From positions 1,605,541 through 1,669,540 of the forward strand of contig NZ_CDMW01000001.1 of assembly GCF_001078705.1 (NCBI RefSeq): DNA of 64,000 nt, in the 5' to 3' direction. The notes under the pieces were generated by a model, which had not been told where the DNA came from, did not search any database, and saw nothing but the letters and a program-made list of their open reading frames with translations. The position numbers and the translations under genes were made by a program. The stretch comes from Streptococcus sanguinis. GTDB taxonomy: Bacteria; Bacillota; Bacilli; Lactobacillales; Streptococcaceae. The first letter of the stretch is position 1. Every line of letters begins with the position of its first letter. Shown one piece after another: positions 27,403-37,727 of this stretch.

Positions 27403-28752
27403 ATGAAAATTATCGTTGTTGGTGGCGGGAAGGTCGGAACGGCCCTCTGTCGCTCCTTAGTGGCTGAAAAACATGATGTTATCCTAATTGAGCAGGATGA
27501 AGCTGTTCTCAACCAGATTACCAAACGCTATGATATTATCGGTATTGCTGGCAATGGTGCCAACTTTAAAATCCTAGAACAGGCGGATGTTAGTCACTGT
27601 GACATCTTCATCTCTATGACTGAGCAAGACGAGGTCAACATGGTTTCAGCGGTCCTAGCCAAGCGGATGGGGGCTAAGGAAACTATCGTCCGAGTGCGCA
27701 ATCCTGAGTATTCCAACCCTTACTTTAAGGAGAAGAACATCCTGGGCTTCTCGCTAGTGGTCAATCCTGAGCTCTTGACAGCTCGCTATATTGCTAATAT
27801 CATTGACTTTCCTAATGCCCTTTCAGTAGAGCATTTTGCCAATGGGCGGGTGGCACTGATGGAGTTCAAACTCAAGGAAGACAGCAATCTCTGCCAGATG
27901 AATATTTCCCAGTTCCGTAAGAAATTTGGAAATATCATTGTCTGTGCTATTGAGAGAAAAGGGCACTTGGAAATTCCTGACGGCGACTTCACTTTGGAGG
28001 CCGGAGACAAGATATATGTAACAGGTAACCGCCTAGACATCGTTCAATTCCACAATATGGTACGCCCTAGAGTGGTTAAGAGCCTGATGATTATCGGGGC
28101 AGGCAAGATCGCTTATTACCTGCTCAATATTCTCAAGAACAGTAAAATTGAGCTTAAAATCATTGAATCCAACCGCGAGCGGGCAAACTTTTTCAGTCAG
28201 GAATTTCCTGATCTCTATGTCGTCCATGGTGATGGTACTGCCAAGGACATCCTGCTGGAGGAACGCGCTAATAACTTTGATGCCATCGCTACCCTGACTG
28301 GTGTAGATGAAGAAAATATCATCACTTCCATGTTCCTTAATAATCTAGGTGTACAGAAAAACATCACCAAGATTAACCGGACTAGTTTGTTGGAAATCAT
28401 TGATAATCAAGATTTTGCCAGCATCGTGACACCTAAAGGTATCGCTGTTGATACCATTATGCACTTTATCCGCGGTCGCTACAATGCTCAGTTCTCTAAC
28501 CTAGAAGCTCTGCACCACGTAGCCAACGGCCAAATCGAGACCCTGCAGTTCCAAATCAAGGAAGAAAACAAGATGACTGGTATTCCTCTATCTCAGCTTC
28601 ATCTGAAGAAAGATGTCCTGATTGCGGCCATTATCCGTCAAGGCAAAGCCATCTTCCCTACCGGTGATGACGACCTGCAAGTCGGAGATAAGATTATCGT
28701 CACTACTCTGCTGCAAAATATCACGCAGATTTACGATCTGTTAGCGAGGTAG
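27403..28752 (+). CDS. trkA: Trk-type potassium transport regulatory NAD-binding protein TrkA
   Basis: 449 residues, two RCK modules in tandem. Each has a Rossmann NAD site (MKIIVVGGGKVGTALCRSL at residue 1 and MIIGAGKIAYYLLNIL near 229) followed by a TrkA-C ligand domain (LQVGDKIIVTT). Start set at 27403 with GGAGG upstream; an in-frame ATG at 27385 lies before that site. Gates the membrane subunit TrkH encoded four bases downstream. Confidence 0.95.
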   Translation: MKIIVVGGGKVGTALCRSLVAEKHDVILIEQDEAVLNQITKRYDIIGIAGNGANFKILEQADVSHCDIFISMTEQDEVNMVSAVLAKRMGAKETIVRVRNPEYSNPYFKEKNILGFSLVVNPELLTARYIANIIDFPNALSVEHFANGRVALMEFKLKEDSNLCQMNISQFRKKFGNIIVCAIERKGHLEIPDGDFTLEAGDKIYVTGNRLDIVQFHNMVRPRVVKSLMIIGAGKIAYYLLNILKNSKIELKIIESNRERANFFSQEFPDLYVVHGDGTAKDILLEERANNFDAIATLTGVDEENIITSMFLNNLGVQKNITKINRTSLLEIIDNQDFASIVTPKGIAVDTIMHFIRGRYNAQFSNLEALHHVANGQIETLQFQIKEENKMTGIPLSQLHLKKDVLIAAIIRQGKAIFPTGDDDLQVGDKIIVTTLLQNITQIYDLLAR

Positions 28753-28756
28753 GGCT

Positions 28757-30196
28757 ATGAATAGATCTATGATTCGCTACCTGCTGGCAAAATTACTGCT
28801 GATTGAGGCGGCACTGCTGATTGTGCCAATTATCGTAGCTCTAATCTACGGTGAGCCTTTAAAAATCTTTCTCTCTATCGGGGCGACCATGGCCATCCTG
28901 CTAGTTTTAGGTGGAATAGGCTCTTATTTCAAGCCCAAGGACCTGCATATCTACGCCAAGGAAGGTGTGCTGATTGTAGCCCTTTGTTGGATTCTTTGGT
29001 CCTTCTTCGGAGCCCTGCCCTTTGTTTTTTCCGGGCAGATTCCGGATGTTATCGATGCATTCTTTGAGGTCAGCTCCGGCTTTACAACCACGGGAGCGAC
29101 TATTCTCAACGATGTCGGCGTTCTCTCCCATTCGCTGCTCTTCTGGCGCAGCTTTACCCACTTAATCGGAGGGATGGGAGTGCTGGTCTTTGCCCTAGCT
29201 ATTATGGACAATGCCAAAAATGGTCACTTGGAGGTCATGAAAGCAGAAGTTCCGGGACCAGTCTTTGGCAAGGTTGTGTCCAAACTCAAGAGTACGGCCC
29301 AGATTCTTTATATCATTTATCTGGCTCTCTTTGCTATATTTGCCCTCCTTTATTTCCTAGCGGGCATGCCGCTCTTTGACAGTCTGGTCATTGCCATGGG
29401 AACTGCTGGTACAGGAGGATTCACCGTATACAATGACGGTATCGCCCACTATAACAGCTCGCTGATTACTTATCTGGTCAGCTTTGGAGTTTTAGCTTTC
29501 GGGGTCAACTTCAATCTCTACTATTACTTGCTGATTCGTAAGTTTAAAGCTTGCTTTGAAGATGAGGAGCTCAAGGGTTATCTCTGGATTGTCTTTCTTT
29601 CCACAGCCTTGATTGCCTTTAATGTCTTCCACCTTTATCAAGGCTTTGCCAAGAGCGTGGAGATTTCCTTCTTCCAGGTAGCCAATGTCATCACAACAAC
29701 TGGATTTGGCTATGGCGATACAGTCAAATGGCCACTCTTTTCTCAGGTTATCCTGCTCCTGCTCATGTGTATCGGGGGCTCAGCTGGATCAACAGCTGGG
29801 GGATTCAAGGTCATTCGGGGGATTATCATTTCCCGCATTGCTAAAAATCAGATTCTATCTACCTTATCACCTAATCGTGTCCTGACCTTGCATATCAATG
29901 GTGCAGTCATCGACAAGGATACCCAGCATAAGGTACTGAAATACTTAGCTGTTTATATCTTGATTATTCTAGCTCTCATTTTCATTGTCAGCTTGGATAA
30001 TAATAATTTCATGACGGTTGTCAGCGGGGTTGTCTCTTGCTTCAACAATATCGGTCCCATGATTGGGACGACAGATAATTTTTCTATCTTTAGTCCTTTT
30101 TCCAAACTGCTGCTAGCCTTTGCCATGATTGGCGGTCGCTTGGAAATCTACCCGATTCTCCTGCTCTTCCTGCCTAAGACTTGGTCTAGAAGATAG
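28757..30196 (+). CDS. trkH: Potassium uptake membrane subunit TrkH
   Basis: 479 residues, polytopic. Four pore-loop motifs of the Trk/Ktr/HKT family are seen: SSGFTTTGATIL, GTAGTGGFTVY, TTTGFGYGD and a fourth with FNNIGPMIG. Works with TrkA for K+ uptake and turgor control. Co-transcribed with trkA (4-base gap) and ended by a strong bidirectional terminator. Confidence 0.95.
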   Translation: MNRSMIRYLLAKLLLIEAALLIVPIIVALIYGEPLKIFLSIGATMAILLVLGGIGSYFKPKDLHIYAKEGVLIVALCWILWSFFGALPFVFSGQIPDVIDAFFEVSSGFTTTGATILNDVGVLSHSLLFWRSFTHLIGGMGVLVFALAIMDNAKNGHLEVMKAEVPGPVFGKVVSKLKSTAQILYIIYLALFAIFALLYFLAGMPLFDSLVIAMGTAGTGGFTVYNDGIAHYNSSLITYLVSFGVLAFGVNFNLYYYLLIRKFKACFEDEELKGYLWIVFLSTALIAFNVFHLYQGFAKSVEISFFQVANVITTTGFGYGDTVKWPLFSQVILLLLMCIGGSAGSTAGGFKVIRGIIISRIAKNQILSTLSPNRVLTLHINGAVIDKDTQHKVLKYLAVYILIILALIFIVSLDNNNFMTVVSGVVSCFNNIGPMIGTTDNFSIFSPFSKLLLAFAMIGGRLEIYPILLLFLPKTWSRR

Positions 30197-30222
30197 TAAA
30201 TATTCGGAGAATATAGATATAT

Positions 30223-30262
30223 AAAAAAGTCACACTAGCTAAATAGCTAGTGTGACTTTTTT
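30223..30262. terminator. Bidirectional terminator between trkH and yidD
   Basis: Perfect 18-bp stem AAAAAAGTCACACTAGCT / AGCTAGTGTGACTTTTTT with AAAT loop. The last codons and TAG stop of yidD lie inside the stem. Confidence 0.93.
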
Positions 30263-30501
30263 CTTGAATTATTTCTTCTCAGGCTGAAATGGTCTGGTAC
30301 AGGATCCTCTCCTGGCTGAGACCAGGGATGACAGCGGAGAATGCGCGCCAAGCCCATCAAAACTCCCTTAGCACCATGCTTCTGGATAGCCTCTATCATA
30401 TAGTTAGAGCAGGTGGGCCGAAAGCGGCAAGATGGAGGAAAAGCAGGCGATATGAAGCGCTGATAAAAGCGGACAGGAGCAATAAGCAGTTTCTTTATCA
30501 T
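30247..30501 (-). CDS. yidD: Membrane protein insertion efficiency factor YidD
   Basis: 84 residues. The YidD signature is clear: [39 protein letters not shown] with the conserved Cys pair and RxxPTCS, then [19 protein letters not shown]. Membrane-peripheral factor aiding YidC-dependent insertion. Its start overlaps the rluB stop by four bases; the stop lies in the terminator stem. Confidence 0.95.
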   Translation of the reverse strand: MIKKLLIAPVRFYQRFISPAFPPSCRFRPTCSNYMIEAIQKHGAKGVLMGLARILRCHPWSQPGEDPVPDHFSLRRNNSRKKSH

Positions 30502-31226
30502 TTCTTGGTCTTGGTTACAGCCAGTGTATGCAGCTGGCTGACTTCTTTCTTGCTGAGCTTGCGATATTCACCAGGTTTGAGGCCCGTCAGGCCCAAATGA
30601 CCAAATCGAGTCCGTGAAAGCTTATCTACTTGCAATCCGACCGCCTGGAACATCTTCTTGACCTGATGGTTACGGCCTTCGTGGATGGTCAGCTGAACGA
30701 CCGATCGATTTTTCGCTGGATCAACCTTGATAATCTCATAAACCGCTGGCTTAGTTTTGCGCCCCTCGATCTCAATACCGCGAGTCAGAGGACGAAGGAC
30801 TTCTTTGTTGGCCAATCCTTTGACACGCGCCACATAGACCTTGTCAATCTCATTGCGAGGATGAATCATCTCGTCCGTAAAGTCTCCGTCATTGGTTAGA
30901 ATGAGGATACCAGAAGTATCCCAATCCAAACGACCGACCGGATAAATCCGCTCCTTGACCTGAGGCAAGAGCTCCACGACTGTCTTACGTCCCTTGTCAT
31001 CACTGACAGAGGAAATGACCCCACGCGGCTTATTGAGGAGGTAATAAACCTTCTCTTCGTTGTAGATAGGTTGGCCTTCTACTTCCACACGATCGCCAGA
31101 CTTGACGTTTGTCGCCAGCTCACGTACCACTTGGCCGTTTATACTGACCTTCCCCTGCCTGATTAGCTCTTCTGCCTTACGGCGGCTGGCTATCCCAGCA
31201 TGAGCGATGTATTTATTGATTCTCAT
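30498..31226 (-). CDS. rluB: 23S rRNA pseudouridine synthase RluB
   Basis: 242 residues from [23 protein letters not shown]-terminal S4 RNA-binding domain (1-60), then the RsuA/RluB catalytic domain with [19 protein letters not shown] (catalytic Asp) and [15 protein letters not shown]. Modifies U in 23S rRNA helix 89-93 area (family knowledge). AAAGGA site lies before the ATG; the start overlaps the scpB end by 14 bases. Confidence 0.93.
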   Translation of the reverse strand: MRINKYIAHAGIASRRKAEELIRQGKVSINGQVVRELATNVKSGDRVEVEGQPIYNEEKVYYLLNKPRGVISSVSDDKGRKTVVELLPQVKERIYPVGRLDWDTSGILILTNDGDFTDEMIHPRNEIDKVYVARVKGLANKEVLRPLTRGIEIEGRKTKPAVYEIIKVDPAKNRSVVQLTIHEGRNHQVKKMFQAVGLQVDKLSRTRFGHLGLTGLKPGEYRKLSKKEVSQLHTLAVTKTKK

Positions 31227-31782
31227 CGATATCTGTCCTTTCAATAAAGAGCTGGCTTTCTTCAGCAACTAGCTCTGTTTCTTCGACAATCGGCAGCTCA
31301 TCTAGGTGATTGATCCCCATATAGTCTAAAAAATAATCCGTTGTCACATAGAGATTTGGCCGGCCAATAACTTCCTTTTTGCCATCCTCTCGAACCAGTT
31401 CAAAAGCCAAGAGCTTGGCCAATGCCCCACTGGAATTAACCTCGCGGATGTCATCTATTTCTACCCTTGTAATCGGCTGCTTATAGGCAATGATAGACAA
31501 GGTCTCCAGCGCTGCCCGCGACAGACTTTGATTGATTGGTGCCCGTGAATAGGCCCGCAGAATCTCAGCAAACTCCGGCTTTGTGACCAGCTTGTATGTC
31601 TTTGAGGTTTCCAGTAGGGTCAGACTGGAGTCTGGATTGGCTTCATATTGCTCAGCCAACTTCTCCAAACTCTGAATAACCCCGGTCGGCGGCAAAGAAA
31701 GGATTTCTGCCAATTGATGAACCTTGAGTCCATCTTCTCCCGCCACAAAAAGCAGGGCTTCAATCTCTGCTAACTTACTCAT
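31213..31782 (-). CDS. scpB: Segregation and condensation protein B
   Basis: 189 residues, two winged-helix domains ([58 protein letters not shown]). Dimer that completes the SMC-ScpAB condensin for chromosome segregation. Overlaps scpA by 8 bases. Confidence 0.96.
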   Translation of the reverse strand: MSKLAEIEALLFVAGEDGLKVHQLAEILSLPPTGVIQSLEKLAEQYEANPDSSLTLLETSKTYKLVTKPEFAEILRAYSRAPINQSLSRAALETLSIIAYKQPITRVEIDDIREVNSSGALAKLLAFELVREDGKKEVIGRPNLYVTTDYFLDYMGINHLDELPIVEETELVAEESQLFIERTDIDENQ

Positions 31783-32485
31783 TTCCTCTTCCTACTAAAT
31801 AAATATTTCCAAAATTTTCTTCCTGAATGACTTGCACTTCCTGCACCTTGACCAATTCCAATGTCGCCAGAAAGAGAGTAATAACTTCATTCATGTCCTT
31901 GGTCTCTGCAAAAATCTCCTGCAGAGCCAGACGGCTCTTACCAGCACAGCGCTGACGCACCACATTCATCATGTCCTCAATCTTGTACTCATCTCGCACA
32001 ATGGTTGTATGGCTCTTAGAAAACTCCTCTTGCTTCTTGGCGATAACCTTGGAAAAAGCCAAGAAAAGATCAATCGTTGACTTGTCATGCAGGAGCTCAG
32101 CGTCTTCATAAACCAGCTCCAACTTAGGCTTAGAATAATAAAGCGCTCGGTCATCATGCTGAATCGACATTTTCTCACCCAAAAGCTTGAACCTGCGGTA
32201 TTCCTCAATCTGGCTCAAAAGGTCTTGCTCCAAGTCATCTTCCAACTCAGCATTATCTGCCACCTTAGGCAGGAGCTTGCAGCTCTTAATCAGCATGAGC
32301 TGGCTTGCCATGACCATGTACTCCCCCGTCACTTCCAACTTCATGGCCTGCAAAGTAGCCACATAAGCCAGATACTGCTCGATGACCTCCGTAATTGGAA
32401 CATCATAAATATCCACCTGGTACTTAGATACAAGGTGGAGCAGCAGGTCCAACGGGCCTTCAAAATCTTTTAGTTTGATATCCAT
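31775..32485 (-). CDS. scpA: Segregation and condensation protein A
   Basis: 236 residues; kleisin. N-terminal [31 protein letters not shown] is the family hallmark; the C-terminal winged helix binds SMC. Two bases after the xerD-like gene, in the conserved streptococcal xerDL-scpA-scpB order. Confidence 0.96.
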   Translation of the reverse strand: MDIKLKDFEGPLDLLLHLVSKYQVDIYDVPITEVIEQYLAYVATLQAMKLEVTGEYMVMASQLMLIKSCKLLPKVADNAELEDDLEQDLLSQIEEYRRFKLLGEKMSIQHDDRALYYSKPKLELVYEDAELLHDKSTIDLFLAFSKVIAKKQEEFSKSHTTIVRDEYKIEDMMNVVRQRCAGKSRLALQEIFAETKDMNEVITLFLATLELVKVQEVQVIQEENFGNIYLVGRGNE

Positions 32486-32487
32486 TT

Positions 32488-33219
32488 TTATCTATATTTT
32501 TCTAGTGTAATCATGGTTTTCAAGCCCAAATCTTGGGCAATATCATAGAGGCCAATCCCTTTCTCCCGCTGGCGCAAAATAAACTGCTCACGCAGGCTTT
32601 GGGCAGATAGACTGGCTTGTCCCTGCTCAATCAAGAAGGCCTCTAGCTGACGAAAGCCCCATTGACGAGAATAGGATTTGCCGTTTTTCTCAAATAAATA
32701 TGTCCCCGTCAGATAGTCTTCCAGCTCACCCGTCAGACTCTCAGGAATCTTGATAACCCGCTTCTGACCGGCCTTTTCAATCTTCAAAACCTGAAAGTCC
32801 AGATTGACGTCTGCCACTCTGACCTGTAGAATCTCGCTGGGCAGCAAGCCCATTTCCAAGATAAGAAGAGCCATTAGCCGCCCCCTAGGAACGCTTGATT
32901 CCTGCCAAAAAGCAGACAGGTCCAGCAGTTCATTTTCCTGCTCCTTCGATACGGAAACCTTGGGCAAGACCAAGCGGTGAAACTCCTCAATAAGCTGCTG
33001 CTGATAAAGGAAGTAGAGAAATTGATTGACTGCTGAGAGCTTCCGCTTCTGAACAGCTGCCTTAAAATCCTTGATAGAGGCTTGATAAATCCGCAGATTG
33101 GTCTCGGTAATCCGGCCATGTACTTCCTCGACAAACTGCTCCAAATCATAAGAATAGGCAATTTTAGAATTTTCTGAGATGTTTTTTTGATTTAAAAACG
33201 GTCTAATGTATTCTTTCAT
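32488..33219 (-). CDS. Tyrosine recombinase XerD-like protein (catalytically degenerate)
   Basis: 243 residues, shorter than true XerD (about 300). N-terminal SAM-like core-binding domain and C-terminal recombinase-like domain. The usual GLRxSEL arginine is replaced (GLLPSEIL), the HxLRH box is reduced to SLREQF, while a Tyr remains in TLEKYR near the C-terminus. Streptococci carry this XerDL protein next to scpA in addition to XerS; its role is unclear and strand exchange is unlikely. Confidence 0.9.
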   Translation of the reverse strand: MKEYIRPFLNQKNISENSKIAYSYDLEQFVEEVHGRITETNLRIYQASIKDFKAAVQKRKLSAVNQFLYFLYQQQLIEEFHRLVLPKVSVSKEQENELLDLSAFWQESSVPRGRLMALLILEMGLLPSEILQVRVADVNLDFQVLKIEKAGQKRVIKIPESLTGELEDYLTGTYLFEKNGKSYSRQWGFRQLEAFLIEQGQASLSAQSLREQFILRQREKGIGLYDIAQDLGLKTMITLEKYR

Positions 33220-33677
33220 TTTTTGCGAATTTCGTACTGCTTGCTAAAGCCGTGCAACAAAGAATTGAAAGCTTTCAAAATAGACTTTCTAGTAATAATT
33301 CCGTAAAAATGCTGATCCTCGCCCACAACCGGCAGAAAGGACTCGTCGACCAGCTTATGAAGCACATCTGATACAGTATAATCTGGCCCAACTGTCAAGT
33401 CGTCCATTTTGGTCATGTGGACGATGTCTGTCATCATGAATTCCTCTTCTGGCAAATCATGGCGCATGCGATAGGACATGATGTCTGTCAAGGAAATCGT
33501 GCCAACAAACTTTTTATCTGCAGTCACAACCGGTACACGTGAGTATGTCATCTGGCTCAATAGTAGGATTGCATGATCCACATTATGGGTGTCAATCATC
33601 ACCGCCAGATTTTCCCCAGGCGTCAAAAAAGTTTCTTCATGTTGCAGCAGATAGTCTTCAAATTCCTTAGCAATCAT
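33216..33677 (-). CDS. cbpB: Cyclic-di-AMP-binding CBS protein CbpB (YkuL/DarB family)
   Basis: 153 residues, two CBS motifs (SQMTYSRVPVVTADKKFVGTISLTDIMSYRM and LVDESFLPVVGEDQHFYGIITRKSILKAFN). Family members bind c-di-AMP and, when free, stimulate Rel or pyruvate carboxylase in Bacillus and Listeria; partner here unknown. Four-base overlaps at both ends place it within the operon. Confidence 0.85.
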   Translation of the reverse strand: MIAKEFEDYLLQHEETFLTPGENLAVMIDTHNVDHAILLLSQMTYSRVPVVTADKKFVGTISLTDIMSYRMRHDLPEEEFMMTDIVHMTKMDDLTVGPDYTVSDVLHKLVDESFLPVVGEDQHFYGIITRKSILKAFNSLLHGFSKQYEIRKK

Positions 33678-34195
33678 CGGCTAAACTCCTTGGACAAGCT
33701 TGGATAAAGTTCATGATTTCGCGTATAGAAATCAACTTTAAAGCGGTCATCATCAATCTCTACCTTAGCGTAGAGGCGTTCGTTGATCAGGCCGCGTGGC
33801 TGGCTGATGGAGCCCGGATTCAGAAAGAGCGTTTTGCCTTCCATTCGAGCATCTGGAATATGCAGGTGGCCGTAAAGGCAGATATCTGCATTAACCTCTT
33901 GAGCCCACAAATCCAGCTTTTGAAAAGAAAAGTTGATATGGAAGAGATGCCCGTGAGTCTGGGCAATAATGGTCCCCGCCAAATCCGTCACCAATCGTTC
34001 TGGATAGCCGTCGTAAAAGTCCATATTCCCTGCAACAACCTGAATCCCTTGCCATACCTCATCATCAGAAGGAAGCTCAGAGTCTCCGTTATGGAAAATC
34101 GCATCTACCTTTCCAATATAATGATTCCTAATTTCTTCTACAATAGCACGGTCGCCATGAGAATCACTCATGACTATAATGGTTTGCTTTGCCAT
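33674..34195 (-). CDS. Metallophosphoesterase (YfcE/MJ0936 family)
   Basis: 173 residues: metal motifs [25 protein letters not shown] and YGHLHIP, ending with [11 protein letters not shown]. Small calcineurin-like phosphodiesterase; the physiological substrate is unknown. Overlaps rdgB by 22 bases. Confidence 0.92.
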   Translation of the reverse strand: MAKQTIIVMSDSHGDRAIVEEIRNHYIGKVDAIFHNGDSELPSDDEVWQGIQVVAGNMDFYDGYPERLVTDLAGTIIAQTHGHLFHINFSFQKLDLWAQEVNADICLYGHLHIPDARMEGKTLFLNPGSISQPRGLINERLYAKVEIDDDRFKVDFYTRNHELYPSLSKEFSR

Positions 34196-35178
34196 GCTGG
34201 AAATACCTCCACTAATTTCTTAACTGCCTGAGCCCGATGGGATTGGGCATTTTTTTCTTCCATCGTCAGCTCGGCAGACGTTTTTCCTGTTTCTCCCACT
34301 AAGAACAAAGGATCATAGCCAAAGCCATTTTCCCCTTTTGGCTCATGGGCAATGTAGCCCGGCCAATCCGCTTCAACTACCAGAGACTCCCTGTCAGGAC
34401 TGGCCACCACTAGGGTCGTATGAAAATGGGCAGAGCGATCCTTGATTTCAAACACCATAGCCAATTCATGCAGGAGCTTGATGTTGTTTTCATCATCTGT
34501 CGCACCTACTCCAGCGAAGCGAGCCGACCAGACACCAGGCAAGCCGCCTAAAACATCGACCTGCAGACCTGAGTCGTCAGCTAACACCATTTTACCTGTC
34601 AGCTTACTGATTGTCTCTGCCTTGAGCCGCGCATTTTCCTCAAAGGTAGTTCCCGTCTCTTCCACTTCTGGCAAATCAGGATAATCATTGAGATTTTCAA
34701 CCTTATAGCCCAACTTATCAAAGAGTTTACGAAATTCTGCTGTCTTTCCTTCGTTGCGAGTCGCAATCAAAATAGTATCTCCGACAGCCATCTCTGACTC
34801 CTGCCCCTGACCAAAAAAGTCAGTCATCTTAACTCCATCTTTAGACAGGAAGAAAACCTTGCGCAGCAAGTCCTTTTCTGTAATCAGAATAGCCCCCTTA
34901 TGACTGGTAGCCTTAAAATCCCGCTCCTGACGGTCATTAATCATATTGAGGACAAACTGGATATAGGACATGGGTGAGCCGTATTTGACCACAACTGTGG
35001 TAAAAGCATTGTATTCTTCATCCAAATCCCGCTCAATCAGCTCACTCAACTCTGCATCTATATGCTCCAAGAGCCTGTAAGGAATGTCGTTGAAATGATA
35101 GCCAGCCTTGCGAAAGCGGGTCCATTCTCCGATATACCAATTGTTTTCGTCAATGTATTCATAAATTTTATTTGTCAT
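34174..35178 (-). CDS. rdgB: XTP/dITP nucleoside-triphosphate pyrophosphatase with streptococcal N-terminal extension
   Basis: 334 residues. The C-terminal 200 (from about 130) are the RdgB/HAM1 domain: [39 protein letters not shown] and [10 protein letters not shown]. It removes non-canonical purine triphosphates. The first 125 residues form an extra domain of unknown role ([25 protein letters not shown]), seen in streptococcal homologues. Overlaps murI by four bases. Confidence 0.93.
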   Translation of the reverse strand: MTNKIYEYIDENNWYIGEWTRFRKAGYHFNDIPYRLLEHIDAELSELIERDLDEEYNAFTTVVVKYGSPMSYIQFVLNMINDRQERDFKATSHKGAILITEKDLLRKVFFLSKDGVKMTDFFGQGQESEMAVGDTILIATRNEGKTAEFRKLFDKLGYKVENLNDYPDLPEVEETGTTFEENARLKAETISKLTGKMVLADDSGLQVDVLGGLPGVWSARFAGVGATDDENNIKLLHELAMVFEIKDRSAHFHTTLVVASPDRESLVVEADWPGYIAHEPKGENGFGYDPLFLVGETGKTSAELTMEEKNAQSHRAQAVKKLVEVFPAWQSKPL

Positions 35179-35969
35179 AAGCTTACATGCTCCACATTCA
35201 CTTTCAGGTCCAGCCAGCTTTCTGCAATCTCCGAAAAGCTCTTGGCATTGGCAGTTGTGTAAAATCGGTGGTTGAGTTCCTGCTTTTCCCGACTGCGGTT
35301 GATTTCAAAGTAATTGAGTAGGACAGAAATATCCCGTACGCACTCTGCCCCGCTGTCAATCAGCTTCACATTTGGTCCCATCCTATTTTGAATAATAGGC
35401 CGGAGCAAGGGATAGTGGGTACAGCCCAAGACCAGGGTATCTACCCGATCAGCTAAAGGCTGCAGGGTTTCATAGACAACTTTTTTAGTAAGACTGGAAT
35501 GAAGTTCATTGGACTCTACCAGAGGTACAAACTTAGGGCAGGCCAAACTTTCCACCTGCATCTCCGGCGAGAGCGCTTCAATCTTCTGACGATAGATATC
35601 AGAGGAAACAGTCATTGGCGTTCCAATAACACCGATGCGGCCGCTGGCAGTTGACTTAATAGCCGCGCTGGCCCCCGGCAGAATCACGCCTAGTACTGGA
35701 ATATCCAGCTTTTCCTTCACTTCTTCCCAGACAACAGCAGTCGCTGTATTGCAGGCAATGACAATCATCTTAACATCCTTGGTCAGGAGGAAGTTGACCA
35801 ATTGCCAGGTATAAGCGCGAATCTGCTCAGCAGGCCTTGGACCGTAAGGAGCCCGCGCCGAATCTCCAATATAAATGACCTCTTCGTGGGGGAGCTGCCG
35901 CATGAGCTCACGGACTACAGTCAAACCGCCCACTCCTGAGTCTAAAAAACCGATTGGTCGATTATCCAT
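35175..35969 (-). CDS. murI: Glutamate racemase
   Basis: 264 residues. [22 protein letters not shown], the first catalytic Cys in [12 protein letters not shown], and the second in [13 protein letters not shown]. Supplies D-glutamate for peptidoglycan. First gene of the nine-gene operon running to yidD. Confidence 0.97.
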   Translation of the reverse strand: MDNRPIGFLDSGVGGLTVVRELMRQLPHEEVIYIGDSARAPYGPRPAEQIRAYTWQLVNFLLTKDVKMIVIACNTATAVVWEEVKEKLDIPVLGVILPGASAAIKSTASGRIGVIGTPMTVSSDIYRQKIEALSPEMQVESLACPKFVPLVESNELHSSLTKKVVYETLQPLADRVDTLVLGCTHYPLLRPIIQNRMGPNVKLIDSGAECVRDISVLLNYFEINRSREKQELNHRFYTTANAKSFSEIAESWLDLKVNVEHVSL

Positions 35970-36067
35970 AAGGTCTTCTTTCTAAAACAAGGGACTGGAA
36001 GCCGATTCCAAATCCCCATTTTTTTATAGATTTTCTCTACTGGTATTAAAAGCCAGCCTCTAGAAAA

Positions 36068-36316
36068 TTATTTTTTCTTTTTGTTCTTAGCAAGCGCCGC
36101 TTTCTGCTGGCTGATAATTTGACGGTAGACTTGCTGTACTTTCGCTTCATTTGGCCGTTGGCCGCTAGCGCTAAGCAAGGTCCGAACTGCTTCTACATTC
36201 AGACGCGGATTTTCTGCAAATTCCTTCTCCACTTGCCGACGAAGCAGATACATACCCAAGATCACGCCTCCAGCAAATGCTGCCATAATCAAGAAAATTG
36301 CTAAAACTAAATTCAT
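36068..36316 (-). CDS. YneF family membrane protein
   Basis: 82 residues: one N-terminal membrane helix (about 2-24) then a cytoplasmic helical part with [33 protein letters not shown], the UPF0154/YneF signature. Function unknown. Confidence 0.93.
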   Translation of the reverse strand: MNLVLAIFLIMAAFAGGVILGMYLLRRQVEKEFAENPRLNVEAVRTLLSASGQRPNEAKVQQVYRQIISQQKAALAKNKKKK

Positions 36317-36372
36317 ATCAAGAACTCCTCTATTTCCATTTTTACATTGCTCTTCATTATATCAAATTTTCT

Positions 36373-37623
36373 CTATTTTTCAAAATCAAAGCCATACAGT
36401 GTCGCAAAATAATCTTCTGGTTTTTCAGCCCGACGAATCATGCGAACATTGCCCTCTTGCTCCAAGAGAATTTCGCTGGAGCGGAGCTTGGCATTGTACT
36501 GATAACCCATAGAAAAACCATGAGCACCCGTATCGTGAATCACTAGTGTATCCCCAATTTCGCTGACGGGCAGCGGGCGATTAATGGCGAATTTGTCGTT
36601 ATTCTCGCAGAGGCTGCCGACAACATCCACAATTTCTGTCTCACCTTCAGGCCGATCCATATTGGTAATGTGGTGATATGAACCGTACATGGCAGGACGC
36701 AGCAGATTGACCGCAGAAGCGTCCACCCCCAGATAGGTTCGGTAGGTCTGCTTCTTATGGGTAACCTTGGTGACCAGCAGGCCATAAGGCGCCAGCATAA
36801 AGCGGCCCAGCTCCGTATAAATCTTGACCTGTCCTAGGCCAGCCGGAGTTAGAATAGCTTCATAGGCATGACGAACTCCTTGACCAATAACCGCAATGTC
36901 ATTTTCCTCACCTTCAGGCTGATAATTAATACCGACACCGCCAGATAGATTGATAAAGTCCAGCTCAACTCCTGTCTCAGCCACTACTTCTACAGCCAGC
37001 TCAAAAAGCTGACGGGCAAGTTCAGGATAGTAGTCATTGCTGACAGTATTTGAGGCCAAGAGGGCATGAATTCCAAACTTCTCAGCTCCCAATTCCTTGA
37101 GCTCTTTGAAAGCTTGAATCAGCTGGTCCTTGGTCATACCAAACTTAGCTTCTTCCGGATTATCCATAATGCTAGTTCCCAGCTCAAAGACACCGCCAGG
37201 ATTGTAACGACAGGAAATGACCTTGGGAATACCAGCAGCCTCCTTCAGAAAGGCCACATCTTCATAGGCATCCAGATTGATAGTCGCTCCTAGGTCTCGC
37301 GCAAACTGAAATTCCTCAGCTGGTGTGTTATTGGACGAAAACATGATATCCTGTCCAGCAAAGCCCAGCTTTTGGCTCATGAGCAGCTCAACGTAGCTAG
37401 CACAGTCCACCCCGCAGCCTTCTTCTTTGAGGATTTTTAAAATAGCAGGATTGGGAGTGGCCTTGACGGCAAAATACTCTTTAAAGCCTGGATTCCAAGA
37501 AAAGGCCTCATGCAAGGCACGCGCTCTTTCCCGAATCCCCTTCTCATCATAAAGATGGAAAGGGGTTGGAAACTGCGCCGTAATCTCAGCTAGCTTTTCA
37601 CGACTGACAAAAGGAGTTTTCAT
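36373..37623 (-). CDS. lysA: Diaminopimelate decarboxylase
   Basis: 416 residues, PLP-dependent fold-III enzyme: FAVKATPNPAILKIL contains the Schiff-base Lys; GVDCASYVELL, the LSGGVGINY glycine loop, and the late VGSLCENND (catalytic Cys) with TGAHGFSMGYQYNAKLR. Last step of lysine synthesis. Lysine is also the MurE substrate here. Confidence 0.94.
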   Translation of the reverse strand: MKTPFVSREKLAEITAQFPTPFHLYDEKGIRERARALHEAFSWNPGFKEYFAVKATPNPAILKILKEEGCGVDCASYVELLMSQKLGFAGQDIMFSSNNTPAEEFQFARDLGATINLDAYEDVAFLKEAAGIPKVISCRYNPGGVFELGTSIMDNPEEAKFGMTKDQLIQAFKELKELGAEKFGIHALLASNTVSNDYYPELARQLFELAVEVVAETGVELDFINLSGGVGINYQPEGEENDIAVIGQGVRHAYEAILTPAGLGQVKIYTELGRFMLAPYGLLVTKVTHKKQTYRTYLGVDASAVNLLRPAMYGSYHHITNMDRPEGETEIVDVVGSLCENNDKFAINRPLPVSEIGDTLVIHDTGAHGFSMGYQYNAKLRSSEILLEQEGNVRMIRRAEKPEDYFATLYGFDFEK

Positions 37624-37652
37624 ACTATTCTCGCTTTCTATTTGCTGGGTTT

Positions 37653-37681
37653 ATTATACCATAAATCCATAGGAGAAACAA
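37653..37681 (-). promoter_or_regulatory. lysA promoter
   Basis: Minus strand TTGTTT (37676-37681), 17-bp spacer, TATAAT (37653-37658). Overlaps the edge of the BI-1 gene terminator. Confidence 0.75.
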
Positions 37682-37709
37682 AAAGCACTGGAGCAAACGT
37701 CCAATGCTT
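37679..37709. terminator. Hairpin next to the BI-1 family gene
   Basis: AAGCA-TGG / CCA-TGCTT imperfect stem followed by TTTTTG on the minus strand; downstream of the BI-1 gene it lies on the lower-coordinate side of its stop. Confidence 0.7.
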
Positions 37710-37727
37710 GAGTCTTATTTAGCTGAG

